Shown here piece by piece: positions 44,526 through 55,383 of a DNA stretch of 64,000 nucleotides. The notes beneath the pieces were generated by a model. The model was given only the letters and a program-made list of their open reading frames with translations. It was not told the origin of the DNA and did no database searches. Source of the DNA: Arthrobacter sp. 9AX. Lineage in GTDB: Bacteria; Actinomycetota; Actinomycetes; Actinomycetales; Micrococcaceae. The stretch covers positions 2,892,487 through 2,956,486 of the forward strand of contig NZ_LR733293.1 of assembly GCF_902506095.1 (NCBI RefSeq). The letters run 5' to 3'. A program made the translations under genes and the position numbers. Within the stretch, counting starts at the first letter, position 1, and each line of letters starts with the position of its first letter.

Positions 44526-46487
44526 TTGACATTATTACAATCACGTTCTTCTCTCGCCGTTCCTAATAAGCGGCGGATAAAAGAGTGGCTGATACGGAAT
44601 GACAACATACTGAAACTACTGGTGATTGTGGCATATATTTTGGCCACACTTCTCGGCGCAACGACTTCTTCGATCGGAATGTCGACCCTGCGGCAGGATC
44701 CGGCTAATCCGCTTGGTTATCAGGTGGGCGACTCCTCGCCTATTCGCGCGGACGAATATAACGCTTTCTCACCGATAGTGCTTTCGATTATGGCGACGGG
44801 AGGTGCTCCGACAACGAGTGTTTTGGCCGCAGCAGCCGACCTCGTCCACCGCTATCCCTCCGGCGGTTTTTTCGAGACGTTCGTGTTCTTTGACTCAACC
44901 CTCCTAAGAACCGCCCAGTTCCTGCCGGATGCCATGGTGTTCGCCGCGCACTGGTGGCTTCCGGCGCTCGTTCTCTTCTTATTCTTGCCGAAATGGTTCA
45001 CTCAGATCGGAGCCGGACGACGTTGGGGTTGGCTGGCTGCCACTCTAATAGCACTTTCCCCCGCCGCTTCCTGGTGGACAATGATGCCGATTCAATTGAT
45101 TGCATACACCCTGGCCGGGTCGAGTTTGCTGCTTTCCGCGTACAAGCGATTTGCTCTAGGCCAGCGGCTCATCCCTGTGGCCCAGTGCATCACCTCGGGA
45201 ATTCTCTTAGCCGGGCTGCCGAGTTTTTATATTCCCTGGTCCTTGGTCCTCGGCCTGCCGTTGCTTTCGGCGAGCGTCGCTTGGATCTTTGCCGCGCGGG
45301 GCGCCTGGCGGCCGAAGATTATGGCGTTGGCGACCGCGGGATCTGTTGCCGTTATCTTCGCGGCGGGCATGCTTTGGGAAAATCGTGCGGGCATTGCTGC
45401 CTTGCTGGAAACGGTATACCCCGGGTCGCGGCGCTCGACCGGGGCGGCGCAACCATTCGGCATGCTGTTCGGAGCTCCAGCGCTTGGTTCTTTGCGTGAT
45501 ATGACACCTGTCGGAAGCAATGAAAGCGAACTTTCCACTGCTTACACCATCACATTTGTCCTTGCCGCCCTGCTACTCGTAGGCCTCAGGGAGTTCGGTA
45601 AGCTGCGGGACAACGTCGTCCTCATCGTGATGTCAGTATTTGGCTTGATATGGCTGGCGTGGTGCACGGTCAACTTCGGTGACAGAGGCGCAGCTATACC
45701 GCTCCTCAACTACGTGCAGCCTGCACGGGCTGCACAGGTTTGTGGAATCCTCGGGGCGATACTGGTTTGCCTCGTCCTTTCCCGCCTGCAACAGGGGAAG
45801 AACCTTCGGATTGCCGCGGTGGCTGGTGTGGTGTGCGGCCTAATCTCCGCATACGCTGCATCCGCACTGCAGCAGTCCTACCTACCCGTTATTACACAGC
45901 CACTGATACTTGCCGTTGCTGCTGCGGTGGCTTTGGCTACCTTTTGCCTTGTGCGTTTCCACACTAAGCTTTGGCCCCTGATTCTCACAGCAGCCCTGGT
46001 CACGCTGCCTGTGATCGATACGAATCCCCTGCTCTTTGGACTGGGAGACCTAAGGGCGTCGGATACCGCAACATATTTACGCGAGGAGGGCAAAACCGCG
46101 GCCGCCCGCGGTGAAGTCTGGGTATCCGACTCACCTGCTCTGGACACCGTCATGCTCGCCAATGGCGTCCCCTCCCTGAGCGGGGTTCAAAGGTCGGGAC
46201 CGAATAAAGCAGCTTGGTCAAAACTCGACCCGGAATCAGAGCATGCCCATGAATGGAACCGCGGCGGCGGGTTCATTTACTTCCAGTGGTTGCCCGGACA
46301 GCCAGTGACATTCGATAATAACGGCTCCGATTCGGCGATAGTTCGCGCCGATCCTTGCGAGCTGAAACAAAAGGTTCCCAACCTCGCCGGCATAACTTCT
46401 CTCCAGGTCCTGACCAGCAGCTGTCTGGTACCGGGGCGCGTCTTGACCTGGTCGGGACAAACAATGTTTGTCTACAAGTTCCTCTAG
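44526..46487 (+). CDS. Large polytopic membrane protein of the polysaccharide locus (glycosyltransferase-like)
   Basis: About 653 residues with roughly a dozen membrane helices: the first near residue 30 (ILKLLVIVAYILATLLGA), a loop with SSPIRADEYNAFSPIV, and a soluble C-terminal part (about 510-653) with paired cysteines. The acidic residues in the first outside loop fit a GT-C-type enzyme using a lipid-linked donor. No family name can be given with certainty. The start is unclear: TTG 44526 has GAGG upstream, but the frame is open from 44382. It diverges from gtrA. Confidence 0.65.
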   Translation: MTLLQSRSSLAVPNKRRIKEWLIRNDNILKLLVIVAYILATLLGATTSSIGMSTLRQDPANPLGYQVGDSSPIRADEYNAFSPIVLSIMATGGAPTTSVLAAAADLVHRYPSGGFFETFVFFDSTLLRTAQFLPDAMVFAAHWWLPALVLFLFLPKWFTQIGAGRRWGWLAATLIALSPAASWWTMMPIQLIAYTLAGSSLLLSAYKRFALGQRLIPVAQCITSGILLAGLPSFYIPWSLVLGLPLLSASVAWIFAARGAWRPKIMALATAGSVAVIFAAGMLWENRAGIAALLETVYPGSRRSTGAAQPFGMLFGAPALGSLRDMTPVGSNESELSTAYTITFVLAALLLVGLREFGKLRDNVVLIVMSVFGLIWLAWCTVNFGDRGAAIPLLNYVQPARAAQVCGILGAILVCLVLSRLQQGKNLRIAAVAGVVCGLISAYAASALQQSYLPVITQPLILAVAAAVALATFCLVRFHTKLWPLILTAALVTLPVIDTNPLLFGLGDLRASDTATYLREEGKTAAARGEVWVSDSPALDTVMLANGVPSLSGVQRSGPNKAAWSKLDPESEHAHEWNRGGGFIYFQWLPGQPVTFDNNGSDSAIVRADPCELKQKVPNLAGITSLQVLTSSCLVPGRVLTWSGQTMFVYKFL

Positions 46488-46516
46488 GACCGGCCGGCCG
46501 GCTCCAGTTCAGGTTG

Positions 46517-47845
46517 TCACGGGCTTGGCCTCAACTCCGCACATTTGAGTGCCAGTCCCCCCTTTAGCCAATCGTCCGGCGCTATGTCTACGAATGCGTT
46601 CTGAAGGGCAGGATCGTTGGTGCACTCCTGGCGGGCAGCCCGCACACCCGTCTGCCAGTCCGGCCCGTCGTTCCGTGCGGTGTTTTGGGGAAAGAAATAC
46701 ACCAGCTGTAACAACACGAACCCGGTGAGCAGCGTTACTCCCGGCCAGCGGATGGGGTCTCGACCACACAACGCCCCGAGGGGAAGCAATGCCAAGACAA
46801 ACATGGACGGCACCGTTGAATAACGGGACAAGAAGAACGTTTTCCAGCGTTCAGCGTCAAAGGCCGCATAGTCGAAGTACTCCTGGAAATTCACGAATTG
46901 CGTCATAATCCAAACACCAGCCGAAGCGTAGAGAAAGAGAATGCCCAGCGCTTTCTGTTGCCGCGAGCCCTTCCAGAACACGAACCCCACGGCAAATGCG
47001 AATGGCGCAGTCGCCACCACAACAGCCCAGGCCCCGTGATGTTGGATCGAGCTGATGATGGTGGCTGAGTTGCCGTAAACCAAGGCAGCCGGACTATTGA
47101 GAAACCAGCCAATAATGACGGATGGAAAACTTAGCGGGAAACTTTCGGGATGCGATCGAGGACTGGCCACTGTCGCAATAGCTTGGAAGGTGAGCCCTGC
47201 AGCCAATCCGAATCTCGCCGGCCAGAGTGTCCTGTCACGGATCTGGAATGCAAGCAAAGGCAGGAACAGTACGGCGACGATTTCGGTAAGGGAAACAGCC
47301 AATGCCGCAAGGAAAAGCAGTGCTGCTGAAGTTCGCGAACTTGCCCGCTTCAAAAGAAGCCAGGGCGTTAACCAAAGGAAGTATGAGTGGATGTTCGCGA
47401 AATTTCCCAGCGTTTCCAAGGGCGCAGGTGCAACAAGTACAGTGATCGAAGCCCACGCCAATCGGGCATACAGGTTGGACGTCAATTCCTTCGAGCAGTA
47501 AAACACCGCCACAGCAACCGTTGCCGCCACAAGACAACCAAGAAAGTTCATCGCCAGTGCATAGTCATCCACGCCGAAGAAACGCACAACGATTTTGGCA
47601 GCCAGCCTGGGTATGAGGTGCAGGTACCCATCATAGGGAGCGGTGATGTCCAGGAGGCCTCTCCTGGCCATAGCATCACGGAGAAAGATGCCACCATCCT
47701 CCGCCCAGAGGACACCCCTGGCGGACGCCGGTATCCTGCCAAAGGCGACGAGCGACAACATGAGGATCGCCAATGCAACGAGCCAGGCACGGCGGAGGCT
47801 CGTACGGAGATCAAATGGCCGTAAGAGGCCCATCTGGAACTTCAC
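46517..47845 (-). CDS. Polytopic membrane protein, GT-C-like
   Basis: A 442-residue protein with about ten membrane helices. The first outside loop carries LWAEDGGIFLRDAM, an acidic pattern typical of GT-C glycosyltransferases, and the C-terminal tail is soluble (QECTNDPALQNAFVDIAPDD). I do not assign a family beyond this resemblance. GTG 47845 has AAGGAG four bases upstream and gives VKFQMGLLRPF; the earlier in-frame start lacks a site. It is convergent with the previous gene and divergent from the PstS-like gene. Confidence 0.62.
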   Translation of the reverse strand: MKFQMGLLRPFDLRTSLRRAWLVALAILMLSLVAFGRIPASARGVLWAEDGGIFLRDAMARRGLLDITAPYDGYLHLIPRLAAKIVVRFFGVDDYALAMNFLGCLVAATVAVAVFYCSKELTSNLYARLAWASITVLVAPAPLETLGNFANIHSYFLWLTPWLLLKRASSRTSAALLFLAALAVSLTEIVAVLFLPLLAFQIRDRTLWPARFGLAAGLTFQAIATVASPRSHPESFPLSFPSVIIGWFLNSPAALVYGNSATIISSIQHHGAWAVVVATAPFAFAVGFVFWKGSRQQKALGILFLYASAGVWIMTQFVNFQEYFDYAAFDAERWKTFFLSRYSTVPSMFVLALLPLGALCGRDPIRWPGVTLLTGFVLLQLVYFFPQNTARNDGPDWQTGVRAARQECTNDPALQNAFVDIAPDDWLKGGLALKCAELRPSP

Positions 47846-47998
47846 GGTTCTCCTTCGCGTTCGTGGCGATACCAGGCAAACGGAGGCTGCTACTCGTACA
47901 GACGATTCCGGCGGCACACGACAGCAACGCTAGTCTAGTGAGAGCCGGTAGCCGATATCGGTCCACTTTGAATCCAATCCAACAGAAGGGAATTCCTT

Positions 47999-49066
47999 GT
48001 GTTTAGCCGGCGGTCCACGAGGTACTCATGGTCAATAGGTGCCTGCTGCCTTGCATTGCTCACAGGCTGTGCCTCCGCCGGAAGTCCAGACACGGTACGC
48101 GGCGCCTTGATCATAGTCGGCAGCGGCACGCAGCAAGGCGCCATCAATGCTTGGAGCCGGGAATGGTCAAGCCTGAATAAGGGGACTTCAGTAAGTTACT
48201 CACCCGACGGGCCGGAAGTGGGCCTACAGGCATTGCTTAGCGGGGACACCTACGTAGCGACCACAGACGCACCACTAAGCGAGGCGGACGCAGCGGCGTC
48301 GACCGCACAATGCGGACCCAAAGGAGCTTTCTCGCTGCCTACCTCCGTAACTCCTATTGGCGTCGCCTACAACCTCGGCGCCACCCGCGGACTGAAGTTG
48401 GACACTCCCATTCTCGCGGCAATCTTTTCGGGCACCATCCAAGAGTGGGATGACCCGGCCATTGCAGCGCTCAATCCCTCGCTTGACCTTCCCCAAGACG
48501 ACATAGTTCCGGTTACGACAAAGGAATCAACAGCGCTCACCATGGCTGCGACCGCACATCTGGCGGCGGACGGCGGCGGCGAATGGACTCAAGGTGCGTC
48601 ACGAACCTGGCCCGGCTCTCCGCCGGGCACTGCCGTTGAGAAGGAAGGTGATATCGCGCAGGAGGTGGATGACCACTTCGGAACTATTGCCTTCATGCCC
48701 ATCGGCGACATCGGAACCCGCTTCAATACGGTGGCAGTCAAGTTCGCCGACGGATTTGCACAGCCAACTACGGAAGCCATCAACGAAGCCATCGCGGCAA
48801 GCGGAGTTGCCATTAGCCCCAACGGCGTATCGGTGAACACGGAGTCGGCCACCGGCGGATACCCTCTGGCAATGGTGAATTACCAAGTGTTTTGTTCGGG
48901 TTACGGGAACGAGGTGATCGCCACGCTAGTGAAGTCCTGGGCGCAATACACAGTCAGCGAGCCAGGCCAAACCAAGGGACGTATCCTGGCAGGAATTTAC
49001 TCTCCGAGCGATGACGCACTTAGGGCTTCCCGGGGGCTCGCTGGCACAATAGAGCCCTTACGCTGA
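47999..49066 (+). CDS. PstS-like phosphate-binding lipoprotein (orphan)
   Basis: A 355-residue PBP-like lipoprotein. Signal peptide with lipobox LLTGCAS (Cys about 24); IIVGSGTQQGAINAW (about 39-53) resembles the phosphate-binding SGxT/S loop of PstS, and LGATRGLKLDTPILAAIFSG with IQEWDDPAIAALNP is strongly PstS-like. No pstC, pstA or pstB is nearby. It precedes a DUF2142 membrane protein gene by only a few bases, so it may serve glycan assembly or sensing rather than phosphate import. GTG 47999 follows AGAAGGGAA. Confidence 0.78.
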   Translation: MFSRRSTRYSWSIGACCLALLTGCASAGSPDTVRGALIIVGSGTQQGAINAWSREWSSLNKGTSVSYSPDGPEVGLQALLSGDTYVATTDAPLSEADAAASTAQCGPKGAFSLPTSVTPIGVAYNLGATRGLKLDTPILAAIFSGTIQEWDDPAIAALNPSLDLPQDDIVPVTTKESTALTMAATAHLAADGGGEWTQGASRTWPGSPPGTAVEKEGDIAQEVDDHFGTIAFMPIGDIGTRFNTVAVKFADGFAQPTTEAINEAIAASGVAISPNGVSVNTESATGGYPLAMVNYQVFCSGYGNEVIATLVKSWAQYTVSEPGQTKGRILAGIYSPSDDALRASRGLAGTIEPLR

Positions 49067-49123
49067 CCGATGGCAGTCCCGGATCCCCGGCCAACCAACC
49101 ACGACACGAGCAGACGGAGTAAC

Positions 49124-50749
49124 ATGTCGGCCTCATCACTCGCGGACAGGACGAATGCCTTGCGCGCTCGTCTTTCCGTGGCTATACCGCCACAAGCCGG
49201 GCAGCGTTCCTTCGTCCGTCTATTTGTGCTTTTCGCAGCCCTAGGCACCCTGTGGGCCCTTGCGACTCCCCTCATGGCTTATCCGGATGAGCCGTCACAT
49301 ACGATCAGGGCGGCGGCGGTGGTACGCGGCCAGGTCGCCGTAGAACCAGGGCAATCGTTTGGGAATGGCGTGCATGCCCAGGTGCCCTCTCAGATTGCTA
49401 ACCTCGAGGCGCAGAAATGTTTCGCGTTTTATCGTGAGCGCACGGCAGACTGTGCACCCGAAATTCCGGCAGGGGACAACTTTAATGTGATTGGCGTTAC
49501 CTCGGCGGGAACATATAACCCCTTGTACTATTGGGCGGTTGGCCTGCCAAGCCTTGTGTTGACGGGCGCCGCCAATATCTACGCGATGCGAATTGTCAGC
49601 GTAGTTGCGTCTGCCCTCTTCTATGCGGCGGCGTTTAGGGCGTTGGGTCAGCTTCGAAAACCGAAGTGGCCAACCCTCGCCGCCTCTGTCAGCGTCACTC
49701 CTATGATTCTTTTTCTGTCGTCCGGGATCAACCCAAACTCCATAGAAATCGCAGCAACCATGGCAGCCTTCTGTGGGCTTCTTGCAGTGCTGGACAACTC
49801 AAACAAATTACAGACGGTCGTGCCCGCGATATTCACTGTCGGGGTCAGCGCAGCAGTCCTCGCCAACACGCGCTCAGTATCATTGGTCTGGCTTTTTTGC
49901 GCTGTAGTTACTGCAGCCCTCTTTTTCCGATGGTCGCAGATACGGCCCCTTCTGGCCAACCGATATGTCTGGGGAGCCAGCTGCCTGGCCGCCATAGGTG
50001 TGGTACTTGGGCTGGTCTGGATATTCGTGGGCATGAACGCCCCGCCCTCCACTGGCACCGCCCCGGAGGGGATCGCCAACCCTGCACCCGGGGTACCGCT
50101 GTACCGGGCCTTCCTGACAATGCTGGACCGAACCTTCGATTTCATCCCACAGTATGTAGGCGTGGTTGGGTGGCTGGACACTCCTGTACCCCAGGCCGCC
50201 ATCGCCTATTGGAGTCTGTTGTTCATCGCTCTGCTCCTACTGGCCTTACTTGCCAAGCCGCGGAAACTTCTTTGGGGCGCGCTCTTTGCACTTGGTGCGC
50301 TGGCGATTGTTCCTGCGGCTCTTCAGGCATCGCTGGTGACTACGGTGGGGTTCTTCTGGCAGGGACGATACAACTTGCCTCTAGTGCTGATCGCTCTTGT
50401 TTCGGCTGGAATGGCCATGCGCACACAGCACTTTCCCCAAGGATCAAAAAGCCGGGCGATCGCACGGATCCTCATAGTTACCGCAGTCGTGGCGCACGTA
50501 TTATCCTTCCTCTACGTTCTGCGCCGCTATGTGGTTGGGATCGAGGAGATCAGTAACTGGCAAACCATGATCAGCCAGCCAAGTTGGCAGCCGCCCCTGG
50601 GCTGGTTTGCCCTGACGGTCCTGTACGCAGTTGTGCTTGCCACTGCGGCTCATCGGCTTTATGCATATCTCTATCCGGGTCACCGCCTGCTGCGTGTTCC
50701 TGTGCGCAGGACACGGTTTAAGCCAGGAACAGAACCAGGCAAGCGGTAG
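49124..50749 (+). CDS. DUF2142-family membrane protein
   Basis: A 541-residue polytopic protein with about eleven helices. It has the DUF2142 landmarks: YPDEPSHTIRAAAVVRGQ after the first helix and LSSGINPNSIEIAATMAAF in the middle. The family occurs in cell-surface polysaccharide loci and is presumed to be GT-C-like, but no reaction has been assigned. ATG 49124 has GGAG four bases upstream; ATG 49070 is in frame but has no site. Follows the PstS-like gene closely. Confidence 0.8.
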   Translation: MSASSLADRTNALRARLSVAIPPQAGQRSFVRLFVLFAALGTLWALATPLMAYPDEPSHTIRAAAVVRGQVAVEPGQSFGNGVHAQVPSQIANLEAQKCFAFYRERTADCAPEIPAGDNFNVIGVTSAGTYNPLYYWAVGLPSLVLTGAANIYAMRIVSVVASALFYAAAFRALGQLRKPKWPTLAASVSVTPMILFLSSGINPNSIEIAATMAAFCGLLAVLDNSNKLQTVVPAIFTVGVSAAVLANTRSVSLVWLFCAVVTAALFFRWSQIRPLLANRYVWGASCLAAIGVVLGLVWIFVGMNAPPSTGTAPEGIANPAPGVPLYRAFLTMLDRTFDFIPQYVGVVGWLDTPVPQAAIAYWSLLFIALLLLALLAKPRKLLWGALFALGALAIVPAALQASLVTTVGFFWQGRYNLPLVLIALVSAGMAMRTQHFPQGSKSRAIARILIVTAVVAHVLSFLYVLRRYVVGIEEISNWQTMISQPSWQPPLGWFALTVLYAVVLATAAHRLYAYLYPGHRLLRVPVRRTRFKPGTEPGKR

Positions 50750-50756
50750 CGGCAAC

Positions 50757-50806
50757 AAAAGTGCCGGGTGCAGTTCCTAAAAGGAACCACACCCGGCACT
50801 TTTTTG
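50757..50806. terminator. Bidirectional terminator between DUF2142 and rml genes
   Basis: A 14-bp stem (50757-50770 with 50790-50803, AAAAGTGCCGGGTG) containing an inner GTTCC/GGAAC pair, flanked by A-runs on the left and T-runs on the right. It can stop transcripts from both convergent genes. Confidence 0.85.
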
Positions 50807-50819
50807 TCAGCGCCCGGGC

Positions 50820-52226
50820 TCAGCCCAGGTACTCCCGGAGGCGCTTTTGTGCAGACTCTGGACTGAACCCTGTTGCCTTGATGCGGGTAAGGTCCAGGAG
50901 ACTGTTAAGGGGCCTGGGAGCAGCAGCCTTCCCATTGAAGTACTCTGCTGTACTCACGCCCGTCACGGCGTCACGCCCCGCCCCCGCCAGAGCGTATACA
51001 TCGGCAGCAATGTCTGCCCACGTCTGGGGTTCACCGTCGTTGCTTAGGTTATAGGTTCCATGCGGGGCATTGCTGTCAAGTAGGTGCCGGATGCCCGCAG
51101 CGATGTCCTGGGTGAAGCTCAACCGCCCGATTTGGTCGTTTACCACTGAGGGTTTGACTCCTCGGGATGCGAGGGACGCCATGGTCCGGACGAAATTATT
51201 CCCGTCACCGATAACCCAACTGGTGCGAACGATGTAGTGTTTTGGCACTACGCTGACCACAGCATCCCCTGCGGCCTTTGTCTGACCGTAGACGCCAAGA
51301 GGCGAGACTTTCTCGCTCTCATCATGCACGTCGCGAGCCCCGTCGAAGACATAGTCGGAGGAAACGTGGACGAGGACCAGATCATGTTCGACGGCGGTTC
51401 TCGCCAGGCGTGCCACACCAGACACGTTGTGGTCCCAGGCCGCCGTCCGGCCTTCTGCGCTTTCAGCGGCATCCACAGCCGTGTACGCCGCCGCGTTAAT
51501 AATCGTCGAGTAGTTCTTCCAGTCACGGTGGGCGAAGGCCTCGGCGCTGGTGATATCAAACTCACGGCGACCAGCGAACTCGACTGACGCATCGCCGGCA
51601 TACTCTGCCCGCAACGCCCTACCAAGCTGGCCGTCCGCACCAACAACAAGGACCTTCTTTGGAGGCATGGGCACGACGTCACCCAGCCTCGGATGGGCCT
51701 TGTCTTTATCAGAGAGCTCTGCCCGGTCCAAGGAGATAGGCCACTGAATGGCGGCTGACTCGTCGGCCAGATTCAGGAAAGTGTATTTTCCCTGGGCGTC
51801 CGCCGACCAATGGTCATTCACCAGGTAAGTGTAGGCAGTGTTATCTACCAATGTCTGGAAAGCATTGCCCACGCCCCGAGGAATGAAAATCGCCTGACTC
51901 GCGTCCAGTTCGGCAGTGAATACAGCGCCGAACGAAGGACCCTCCCGAAGATCAACCCAAGCCCCAAAGATCCTCCCGGTAGCGACAGAAATGAACTTGT
52001 CCCACGGCTCGGCATGGATGCCGCGCGTGGTACCGGCCTTCTCGTTGAAGGAAATATTGTTCTGGACCGGCCGGAAGTCGGGCAGCCCTAGGGCGACCAT
52101 CTTTTCCCGCTGCCAGTTCTCCTTGAACCAACCGCGGTTATCTCCGTGAACAGGGAGGTCATAAACGACGACGCCAGGGATGGGAGTTTCGTGGGTTGCC
52201 AACTTCTTCGCGAACTCGATGGACAT
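50820..52226 (-). CDS. Bifunctional dTDP-4-dehydrorhamnose 3,5-epimerase / reductase (RmlC-RmlD fusion)
   Basis: A 468-residue fusion catalysing the last two steps to dTDP-L-rhamnose. The N-terminal cupin (about 1-185) has the RmlC landmarks DNRGWFKENWQ, RGIHAEPWDKF and PRGVGNAFQTL. The C-terminal Rossmann reductase (about 190-468) has VLVVGADGQLGRAL, INAAAYTAVDAAE, VSSDYVFDG and YGQTKAAGD (catalytic YxxxK). Separate rmlC and rmlD are the norm; the fusion is recurrent in Micrococcaceae. It is cotranscribed with rmlB. Confidence 0.92.
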   Translation of the reverse strand: MSIEFAKKLATHETPIPGVVVYDLPVHGDNRGWFKENWQREKMVALGLPDFRPVQNNISFNEKAGTTRGIHAEPWDKFISVATGRIFGAWVDLREGPSFGAVFTAELDASQAIFIPRGVGNAFQTLVDNTAYTYLVNDHWSADAQGKYTFLNLADESAAIQWPISLDRAELSDKDKAHPRLGDVVPMPPKKVLVVGADGQLGRALRAEYAGDASVEFAGRREFDITSAEAFAHRDWKNYSTIINAAAYTAVDAAESAEGRTAAWDHNVSGVARLARTAVEHDLVLVHVSSDYVFDGARDVHDESEKVSPLGVYGQTKAAGDAVVSVVPKHYIVRTSWVIGDGNNFVRTMASLASRGVKPSVVNDQIGRLSFTQDIAAGIRHLLDSNAPHGTYNLSNDGEPQTWADIAADVYALAGAGRDAVTGVSTAEYFNGKAAAPRPLNSLLDLTRIKATGFSPESAQKRLREYLG

Positions 52227-52229
52227 CCT

Positions 52230-53237
<1,008 letters not shown>

Positions 53238-53269
53238 CTACCCAACGTTTATTCGGGGACTCTAACTTC

Positions 53270-54037
53270 CTAGGCCGGCGACCAGCGCGTCTTGCGCCTC
53301 CGCTTGAACGCCTCGACCATGAGCCTGACCAGCATGATGCGCGCGGCTACGATCTTACGCAGGGAGCGCCAGCCCGCGGGTGTTTGGTTATCGTCGTGAA
53401 GCCTACGGAGTACTGTCGACTGGTCCAGGTGGGCCACGGAGCGGATCATGTTCCCGCAAATAGCCAGCCACAGGTCGTGCGACTCCCGCACATACGGAGG
53501 GATCGGCACCACCAGTGGCAGGGCTTCCCGCCGAAACCCCATGGCGCAGCCGTAGTAGGCGCGATAGCCGATGAGTATTCCCCAAAGGTTAGCCACGTTC
53601 CTGGTCGAGTCCGATGAGCGCAATTCGGGGATCCAGGGGCGCGGCCCTCCGCCCAGAATATCGAAGTTGCTTGCGACGACCTGGTCAGATTCCAGTGCTG
53701 CCACCATGCGATCCAGGCGCCCCTGGATCCAGATATCATCCTGGTCGGAGAGAAAGATGAACTGACCACGACTGAGCCGGATTGCTTCTTCGAAGGTGCG
53801 CACATAACCCTGGTTTTGTTGCGCGACTACCAGTCGGATCCGGCTGTCGTCGATGCCTCGGACGACGGCGGCGGTTTCATCGGGTGACGCGTCGTCCACG
53901 ATGACCAGCTCATCGTCGGGTCCCAACTCCCGGAGAATGGAGGTTACCTGTTCCTCGACAAACTGGGTTCCCCGGTAGGTGGCCATGCAGACGCTTGCCC
54001 GAATTTGTGCAGGATGCCCGGACGTTGCATCGTTCAT
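53270..54037 (-). CDS. Glycosyltransferase family 2
   Basis: A 255-residue GT-A enzyme: VCMATYRGTQFVEEQV (about 16-31), the nucleotide-sugar site VIVDDASPDET (about 46-56) and the metal motif LSDQDDIWIQGR (about 95-106). The DQDDIW form is frequent among rhamnosyltransferase-like GT2 enzymes. Acceptor and donor are not determinable; dTDP-rhamnose is a reasonable guess given the adjacent rmlB. It lies 41 bases upstream of rmlB on the same strand. Confidence 0.85.
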   Translation of the reverse strand: MNDATSGHPAQIRASVCMATYRGTQFVEEQVTSILRELGPDDELVIVDDASPDETAAVVRGIDDSRIRLVVAQQNQGYVRTFEEAIRLSRGQFIFLSDQDDIWIQGRLDRMVAALESDQVVASNFDILGGGPRPWIPELRSSDSTRNVANLWGILIGYRAYYGCAMGFRREALPLVVPIPPYVRESHDLWLAICGNMIRSVAHLDQSTVLRRLHDDNQTPAGWRSLRKIVAARIMLVRLMVEAFKRRRKTRWSPA

Positions 54038-54099
54038 TTTTCACTACTCCACATGGGTTTGGTGACGGAGGTCAGCCGTAACCGATCGCGTATCATCGA

Positions 54100-55383
54100 A
54101 TGGTCATGCCGTCGAGCAATAGGATTCTACCTGCCATGAAACCCGTACTGCTCCGGCTGGCAGGCTTCACGATCCTCCCCCTTCTCGCGCTGGTACTTCC
54201 CTTCCTTCTTTTGCCTGTCATTGCACGGGTGGTTGGGGCGCCGGGATGGTCAAGCATCACGGCGGGGCAAGCCATCGGTGTCTTTGCTGCCACGTTCATT
54301 CTCTGGAGCTGGAACATCGCGGGGCCTGTGGCTGTTGCCCGGAGCCGGACGCCGCAGGAGCGCGCTGCGACGTACTCGGCAAGTATGCGTTCCCGCCTGA
54401 TCATTGCCTCCGTCGTTCTGCCCGTCATGAGCGTCTTGGTGATCTTCGTCGCACATGATGGATACCGGCTGGACGCCGTGACGATGGCATGGGCAACGGC
54501 CCTGACTGGATTTTCGCCTGCCTGGTTCGGGATTGGCATTGGTCAACCGCGTATCCTGGCAATCTTTGACACCCTTCCCAGGTTCCTGGCCGCCCTGCTC
54601 AGCGCCCCTCTAATACTTGCAACAGGGCAGATCTGGATATACGGAGTACTTTCTGTCGTCGCCACCGTCTCAGCGCTGACCAGCTTTCAGCGGAGATTCG
54701 GCGAGAAGGGCTCCTGGTTCCCCAAAAGCCCGGTTGCGGCCTACCGCGAACTCATTGCCCAGGCCGGCACGGCAGGAGTTAATCTGACTGGGAGCGCCTA
54801 TGCTTCCTCGCCTGTACCGATTGCAACCTCAACAGTTCCCACAGCCGCCGACACTGCAGGTTTTGCTTCAGCCGACAGTATCTATCGTTTGGGCCTGTTC
54901 AGCATCGTGGCACTCGGGAATACCTTTCAGGGTTGGGCGCTGGAACACGATGCACTCAATCCAAAGCGACGTCACGCTATCGCCTTGACCTCACATATCC
55001 TGCTCGGTGTAGGCGGCGGGTTGGTGCTTGCACTCCTATGTCCCTGGATTTCCAGCGTGATGTTCGGCGAGGATGTCAAAGCGGATCACCTGACCTCACT
55101 TTTTTACGGACTCTCCTTTTTGTTTCTCTCAGCTTCCACCCCGTTCATCCGCAACGTCCTGATACCGGCCGGGCGTCAAAACACTGTTCTTCGATGGACA
55201 GCAGTCTCGGCCGTGATCGGCATATCCCTCATGGTGGCCTCCGGGTTAAGCTCAAATGTTCCCGGCGTAGCCCTGGGGATGGCGGTCAGCGAGGCGGTGC
55301 TGTTCGTTGGCCTGCTCATACCTGCCGCAGGCTTGCTGCGCGCAATGCCCGGGGAAAGTCAGAAAGTAGGATCCACACTTTGA
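54100..55383 (+). CDS. Flippase-like polysaccharide biosynthesis membrane protein
   Basis: A 427-residue protein with about twelve membrane helices, similar to Wzx/MATE-type oligosaccharide flippases (MVF superfamily). Examples are LLPVIARVVGAPGWSSITAG near the start and AGRQNTVLRWTAVSAVIG late. It would move lipid-linked glycan intermediates across the membrane. TATCAT at 54091-54096 could be a -10 of a leaderless transcript starting near ATG 54106; ATG 54100 and 54136 are also in frame. Coupled to the next GT2 gene by a TTGA overlap. Confidence 0.75.
   Translation: MVMPSSNRILPAMKPVLLRLAGFTILPLLALVLPFLLLPVIARVVGAPGWSSITAGQAIGVFAATFILWSWNIAGPVAVARSRTPQERAATYSASMRSRLIIASVVLPVMSVLVIFVAHDGYRLDAVTMAWATALTGFSPAWFGIGIGQPRILAIFDTLPRFLAALLSAPLILATGQIWIYGVLSVVATVSALTSFQRRFGEKGSWFPKSPVAAYRELIAQAGTAGVNLTGSAYASSPVPIATSTVPTAADTAGFASADSIYRLGLFSIVALGNTFQGWALEHDALNPKRRHAIALTSHILLGVGGGLVLALLCPWISSVMFGEDVKADHLTSLFYGLSFLFLSASTPFIRNVLIPAGRQNTVLRWTAVSAVIGISLMVASGLSSNVPGVALGMAVSEAVLFVGLLIPAAGLLRAMPGESQKVGSTL

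Noticed and set aside
44225..44647. 140-codon minus-strand frame overlapping the start of the large membrane protein
   Set aside because: It overlaps the first membrane helix region of the plus-strand gene and has no family signal. It did make me cautious about that gene's start.
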